Assembly: GCF_009709675.1 (NCBI RefSeq)
Contig: NZ_WMLB01000016.1
Span: forward strand, 40,175 to 104,174
DNA length: 64,000 nucleotides
Reading direction: 5' to 3'
DNA from: Agromyces bracchium
Lineage (GTDB): Bacteria > Actinomycetota > Actinomycetes > Actinomycetales > Microbacteriaceae
How positions within the stretch are numbered: position 1 is the stretch's first letter; the number at the start of each line of letters is the position of its first letter. The translations under genes were made by a program, and so were the position numbers. Shown piece after piece: positions 60,910 to 64,000 of the stretch. Under the pieces are notes generated by a model. That model had not been told where the DNA came from. It made no database searches and saw only the letters and a list, made by a program, of their open reading frames with translations.

Positions 60910-61377
60910 CTACGCAACGACCGTGATCGCGCAGGTCGTGCCCGGCGCTCGTGCCAGGCGCGCATCGCGCGTGACGAGCGTGGCGTCGATGCGCTCGGCG
61001 AGCGCCACGTACGCGGCGTCGTAGCTCGAGAGGTTCCCGCGCAGCCGCCAGACGCGCTCGCCGAGCGTCGGCCAGGGCCAGAGCTCGATGTCGAGGGCAG
61101 CGTAGTCCGCGAACGCCCGCTCGGCGTCCCGTTCGGCGAGCTTGCCGGCACCCTGCAGTCGTCTGAGCACGTTGGAGACCTCGTACGGAAGGACGCTCGG
61201 CGCGTGCAGATTGCCGCGCGGCGCGATGGCGTGCTCCTCCGCATCGGGGTCGAGCAGCAGCCCGACGACGGACGACGCATCGAGCACGAGCTGCTGCACC
61301 GTGACGGCTCCGACGGCTCTGTGGACCTCGCGCGGGCGCGGCGGGCGCGGCGGGCCCGGTTCAGTGTCGGTCGGCAT
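60910..61377 (-). CDS. PIN-domain ribonuclease toxin (VapC/FitB type)
   Basis: 155 residues. LVLDASSVVGLLL near residue 30 gives the first Asp, LPYEVSNVLRRL near 63 the Glu, SSYDAAYVALAE near 117 and TLVTRDARLARA near 133 the remaining acidic residues. The start ATG at 61377 lies inside the antitoxin gene (17-base overlap), the usual coupling. It would cut RNA in the cytoplasm unless neutralised. Confidence 0.92.
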   Translation of the reverse strand: MPTDTEPGPPRPPRPREVHRAVGAVTVQQLVLDASSVVGLLLDPDAEEHAIAPRGNLHAPSVLPYEVSNVLRRLQGAGKLAERDAERAFADYAALDIELWPWPTLGERVWRLRGNLSSYDAAYVALAERIDATLVTRDARLARAPGTTCAITVVA

Positions 61378-61594
61378 CGCGCGCGTCGAGGATGTCGCCA
61401 GTGGACACGCTCGGGTACGAACGCGCGTGTTCGCGGATCGCGGCCAGGGTGTCGTCCGCCGACGGGGTGGCGGCGATCCGACCGAGTTCTGCGGTCAGGA
61501 ACTCCTGAAGCGAGCGACCGGAGCGCTTCGCTCGCGCGGCCAACTCGTCGCGCACCGCATCCGGTACGGCCCGGATGGTGATGGTCACAGGCAT
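61361..61594 (-). CDS. Ribbon-helix-helix antitoxin (FitA/VapB type)
   Basis: 77 residues. VTITIRAVPDAVRDELAARAKRSGRSLQEFLTAEL is a FitA-like ribbon-helix-helix, followed by a flexible toxin-binding tail. Its stop overlaps the toxin start. A 12-bp-arm palindrome lies immediately upstream and is the likely autorepression site. Confidence 0.92.
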   Translation of the reverse strand: MPVTITIRAVPDAVRDELAARAKRSGRSLQEFLTAELGRIAATPSADDTLAAIREHARSYPSVSTGDILDARDADRH

Positions 61595-61607
61595 CCTTCA
61601 ATGATGC

Positions 61608-61638
61608 CGCACGCATGCATGCACTATGCATGCGTGCG
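61608..61638. promoter_or_regulatory. Palindromic operator of the toxin-antitoxin pair
   Basis: CGCACGCATGCA (61608-61619) and its exact complement TGCATGCGTGCG (61627-61638) flank 7 bases, 14-44 bases upstream of the antitoxin start. Position and symmetry match FitAB/VapBC operators. Confidence 0.75.
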
Positions 61639-61641
61639 TGC

Positions 61642-62970
61642 TCACGTGGCGCCGCGCAGCATCGCGATTCCGAATGCCCGGGCGTTCGGATGGGCGATGC
61701 GGCCCTCGGCGTCGACGAGTTCGAGCGTCGCGAGCATCCGGTCGAGCCGGGTCGGCCCGAACTCGCTGGTGCGCGCCGCCGACCATGACTGCCGGTGCGC
61801 CTCATCGAACGCGAAGCGACGCACGTCCCGATCGCCGCAGACCAGGTCGACCGCGCGCTCGGCCACGTCGGAGCGCGAGCGGTACGAACTCGACGAGGAG
61901 TCGTGCATGAGGCGCTCCGCGAGCGTGTGCCAGAGTGCGAGCGGATCGTCGAGCAGCGTGTCGCGCACGGTCACGTAGGTTCGGAGGATCCCCTTCTGGA
62001 CACGGGCCAGTCGCAGTGCCTTCAGGTCGTCGCCGAGTGCGCCGGCCGCCTCGACATCGACGCCGTCGGGATCCGCGCTGGACCGCAGCAGCTCCCGGAT
62101 CGGGGCGAGGGCGCGAACGACCTGCTCCCCATCGACGATGGGTGGTTCGAGTGCGCCGAGCCCGACGAGATCCATGCGGAGGGCGCGTCGAGCGGGTGCG
62201 CTCGACCCGCTCAGCGCGGTGTCGAGCGGAGCCCAGGTCGGACCGTCGAACGGACGGCCGAAGGAGGTGCTGCCGAACATGAGGTCGAATTCGTGGTCGA
62301 GCGCGGCACGGTCCGATGGATCGCCAAGCTCGCCGTATGCCGCCTCGGTCCCGATACGAGGCACGGTCCCGGCGCCGCCGAGCAGCGCGGCGCTCGGCGC
62401 GAACGTGTCGGACGTCGCCGCGTCGAGCGCCGACTCGACCACGATGCGATGGCGCCACGTCGGGCCGGATCGCACGGCCCCGGCTCCGCGGCCGCGCACG
62501 CTGCCGAGGTCGACCTGGCGATACTCGAACTCGAGCTCGCCGCCGAAGCGTTCGACGACCTGATCGACGTTCCACTCGCGGTCGTGCTCGTACGTGCGGT
62601 CGTAGCCGCACGGGTCATCCGCGTACCGGTCGTCGACGTACCCATGGCCGGCCGCCCCGTACCCGTAGCCGTCCGACCCCGAGCGGTATTCGCCGGCCCG
62701 GTCTGACCGGCGCGCGATCGGCCGGGCCGGGGTGAGGATGCCAGGGCCCCACGCATCCGCATCGCGCCCCCACCACGGCGTGTGCATCGTGCCGAACCGC
62801 CAGGACCCCGCGCCAGTCCACCCGAACGCGAGCATGATGGCATCGGCGAGCCGATCAAGCCCGAGCGATGGGTCGATGCTGATCGCCCGCCAAGGCGGGT
62901 CGCCGTCGATCGAAACGAGTTCGACGCGGAGCATGAGTCGTGCGCGGGGCGCACCGGTTCGAGTGGGCAT
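61642..62970 (-). CDS. pRiA4b ORF-3-like protein
   Basis: 442 residues from ATG at 62970; the in-frame ATG at 62934 is also possible. The N-terminal LRVELVSIDGDPPWRAISIDPSLGLDRLADAIMLAFGWTG and later DREWNVDQVVERFGGELEFEYRQVDLGSVRG resemble the plasmid pRiA4b ORF-3 family (beta-rich, unknown role, often near mobile elements). The C-terminal half is helical (LLDDPLALWHTLAERLM). The palindrome of the toxin-antitoxin pair abuts its 3' end. Confidence 0.75.
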   Translation of the reverse strand: MPTRTGAPRARLMLRVELVSIDGDPPWRAISIDPSLGLDRLADAIMLAFGWTGAGSWRFGTMHTPWWGRDADAWGPGILTPARPIARRSDRAGEYRSGSDGYGYGAAGHGYVDDRYADDPCGYDRTYEHDREWNVDQVVERFGGELEFEYRQVDLGSVRGRGAGAVRSGPTWRHRIVVESALDAATSDTFAPSAALLGGAGTVPRIGTEAAYGELGDPSDRAALDHEFDLMFGSTSFGRPFDGPTWAPLDTALSGSSAPARRALRMDLVGLGALEPPIVDGEQVVRALAPIRELLRSSADPDGVDVEAAGALGDDLKALRLARVQKGILRTYVTVRDTLLDDPLALWHTLAERLMHDSSSSSYRSRSDVAERAVDLVCGDRDVRRFAFDEAHRQSWSAARTSEFGPTRLDRMLATLELVDAEGRIAHPNARAFGIAMLRGAT

Positions 62971-63068
62971 ACAGCGAGCGTCGCGGTTCCGAGGTAACGG
63001 GAGCGGCCGGCGCCCGGATCGGAAGCGCGAGCGCCGTCGCCGCGGCCTGTGGAGGAGTGGATTCCGGC

Positions 63069-63257
63069 TCACTCCGAGCGACGTGCCCCGCAGTTCCAGC
63101 AGGTGCCGCCCTCGACGAGCGCGCCGCATGCGCTGCAGGTGGCGGCGAGCCAGCAGACATCGCCCAGTGCTCCGTCCGATTCCAGGTCGCCGGTGGGGTG
63201 GGTTCCGGATGGCGCAGGGTCGCCGCCCGCGCGCCCGGCGTGGCGCCGATCGGTCAT
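63069..63257 (-). CDS. Small zinc-ribbon protein coupled to PCD-VOC
   Basis: 62 residues; its ATG overlaps the stop of the upstream PCD-VOC gene (ATGA at 63254). Ser/Gly/Asp-rich leader, then ATCSACGALVEGGTCWNCGAR, a compact CxxC...CxxC zinc knuckle at the C-terminus. Unknown function, likely translated with the upstream gene. Confidence 0.7.
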   Translation of the reverse strand: MTDRRHAGRAGGDPAPSGTHPTGDLESDGALGDVCWLAATCSACGALVEGGTCWNCGARRSE

Positions 63258-64000
63258 CCGGTTCCCTCCCGATCGGCCCAGATCGCGATGTCGACCTTGT
63301 TGCCCGCGGGGTCGGCGAGGGTCCACCATCCGTCTTCCTCGGCGCCGGCGGCGATGCGCCCGCCGGCGCGGAGGGCCGCCTCGACGCGAGCGCGGCCGAC
63401 GGCGCGGGGAACCGACACGTCGAGGTGGAACGCGTGGCGCAGCGGCTTCTCGGGCGGCAGTTCCTGGAACCACAGGCTCGGGCCTCGCCCGTCGAGGTCG
63501 ACGAGGTCCTCGTCGCCGTGCTCGGCGTAGTCGAAGAGCTCGCGCCAGAAGGGCCGCACCGCGGCCTCGGCCTTCGACGCGATGGCGATCTGCACAGTCT
63601 GCACGTTCGACGGATCCGACCGCGCGCCGAACGCCGCCGCGGCCGCCGAGATGCGGCGCGCGAGGTCGAGGTCCGCCTCGACGAGCTCGGTGAAGTCGCG
63701 CGCGAGCCGCACGGCGACGCCGTCGGCGCGCAGGTCGAGGTGCAGCCGGTCGGCGCCGTCCAGCGCGGCGAGCTCGGTCGCGAGGGCCGCGTTCCGCGCG
63801 AGCGACTCCGTGTCGAACCATGCGGTCGGCCCCCAGAACACGACCGGCCAGTCGTCGAGGTCGGATGCCTCGCGGAACGCCGCGAACATGGCCTCGCCGT
63901 GCTCGAGCTCGGCGGGCCCGGCGGCGACGAGCGGCGCGGCATCCGTCGCGGACGCAGGCCCGGGCGAGGACGTCGGCGCCGGCGTGGCCGAGGCCCGCCC
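63254..64000 (-). CDS. PCD-VOC fusion paralog (5' end off window)
   Basis: About 248 residues are visible; the frame is open to the right edge with only one ATG (63889), which falls inside the conserved region, so the true start is probably outside. It aligns with the protein at 57692: LDDWPVVFWGPTAWF matches VDDWRVLYWGAHAFF, and the VOC part (VQIAIASKAEAAVRPFW... HLDVSVPRAV... WWTLADPAGNKVDIAIW) is clear. The PCD-type paired His are absent (DGADRLHLDL), so the first domain is more decayed. It lacks the repeat tails. Followed by a coupled zinc-ribbon gene. Confidence 0.83.
   Translation of the reverse strand, partial: GRASATPAPTSSPGPASATDAAPLVAAGPAELEHGEAMFAAFREASDLDDWPVVFWGPTAWFDTESLARNAALATELAALDGADRLHLDLRADGVAVRLARDFTELVEADLDLARRISAAAAAFGARSDPSNVQTVQIAIASKAEAAVRPFWRELFDYAEHGDEDLVDLDGRGPSLWFQELPPEKPLRHAFHLDVSVPRAVGRARVEAALRAGGRIAAGAEEDGWWTLADPAGNKVDIAIWADREGTG

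Overview
This 64 kb window is a stretch of ordinary chromosome from a very GC-rich actinobacterium. By eye it fits Microbacteriaceae best, perhaps Agromyces-like. Reasons: near-exclusive G/C third codon positions, many ATGA/GTGA stop-start overlaps, pervasive GGATGC/GCATCC words (including the palindrome GGATGCCGCGGCATCC), dispersed repeats of the form GGTCGAGTAG...GTATCGAGACC, a mycoredoxin-like protein, and an ECF42-type sigma factor with a DGPF partner. I see no rRNA, tRNA, CRISPR, prophage, transposase or integrase. The family assignment is inference.

Layout. 1-6.7 kb: flavin/FAD oxidoreductases (two luciferase-like, one BBE-like), a baeRF-type protein, a mycoredoxin and a DUF1905-type protein. 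6.75-10.3 kb: a 1180-residue RecB-like nuclease/SF1 helicase. 10.5-15.7 kb: a divergent TetR gene with a palindromic operator candidate, and a tightly overlapping NCS1 permease / agmatine-deiminase-family / amidase operon. 15.8-23.6 kb: S4 RNA-binding protein, SDR, sulfite-oxidase-like molybdoenzyme, TM2 protein, alpha/beta hydrolase, TspO-like membrane protein, YbdK-type carboxylate-amine ligase, and a MerR-like/adenylate cyclase fusion. 23.6-26.6 kb: a 1004-residue kinase-aminotransferase fusion with three dispersed repeats inside its reading frame. 26.7-37.7 kb: small zinc-ribbon and membrane proteins, a ribbon-helix-helix protein, a FUSC-type transporter, msrB-msrA, a 5'-3' exonuclease, a secreted-protein/lipoprotein pair with an atypical-composition patch, a deaminase, a methyltransferase, and a beta-lactamase-fold lipoprotein lacking its SxxK motif. 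37.8-48.9 kb: DGPF/ECF42 pair with a candidate autoregulated promoter, an epimerase/transglutaminase pair, SDR and aldehyde reductase, TetR, GlxA-type regulator, VanZ, gap and an AlkD-like repair protein. 49-57.3 kb: fatty acid desaturase, EamA transporter (preceded by a truncated duplicate of the neighbouring DHFR-like gene), F420-reductase-like protein, a membrane-embedded lipase-like protein and a glutamine-synthetase-like enzyme. 57.3-64 kb: two PCD-VOC fusion paralogs, tandem repeats, a class V aminotransferase, a FitAB/VapBC-type toxin-antitoxin pair with a palindromic operator, a pRiA4b-like protein and a zinc-ribbon protein.

The most interesting signals are: dispersed repeats domesticated as in-frame linkers in two enzymes; a three-copy GAAAGGTA...ACCTTTC inverted-repeat family next to a ribbon-helix-helix gene; an inactivated beta-lactamase fold; a mosaic patch spanning an overlapping gene pair; a decayed duplicate of a DHFR-like gene start; and the degenerate PCD-VOC paralogs. 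No convincing new defence or biosynthetic system is evident.
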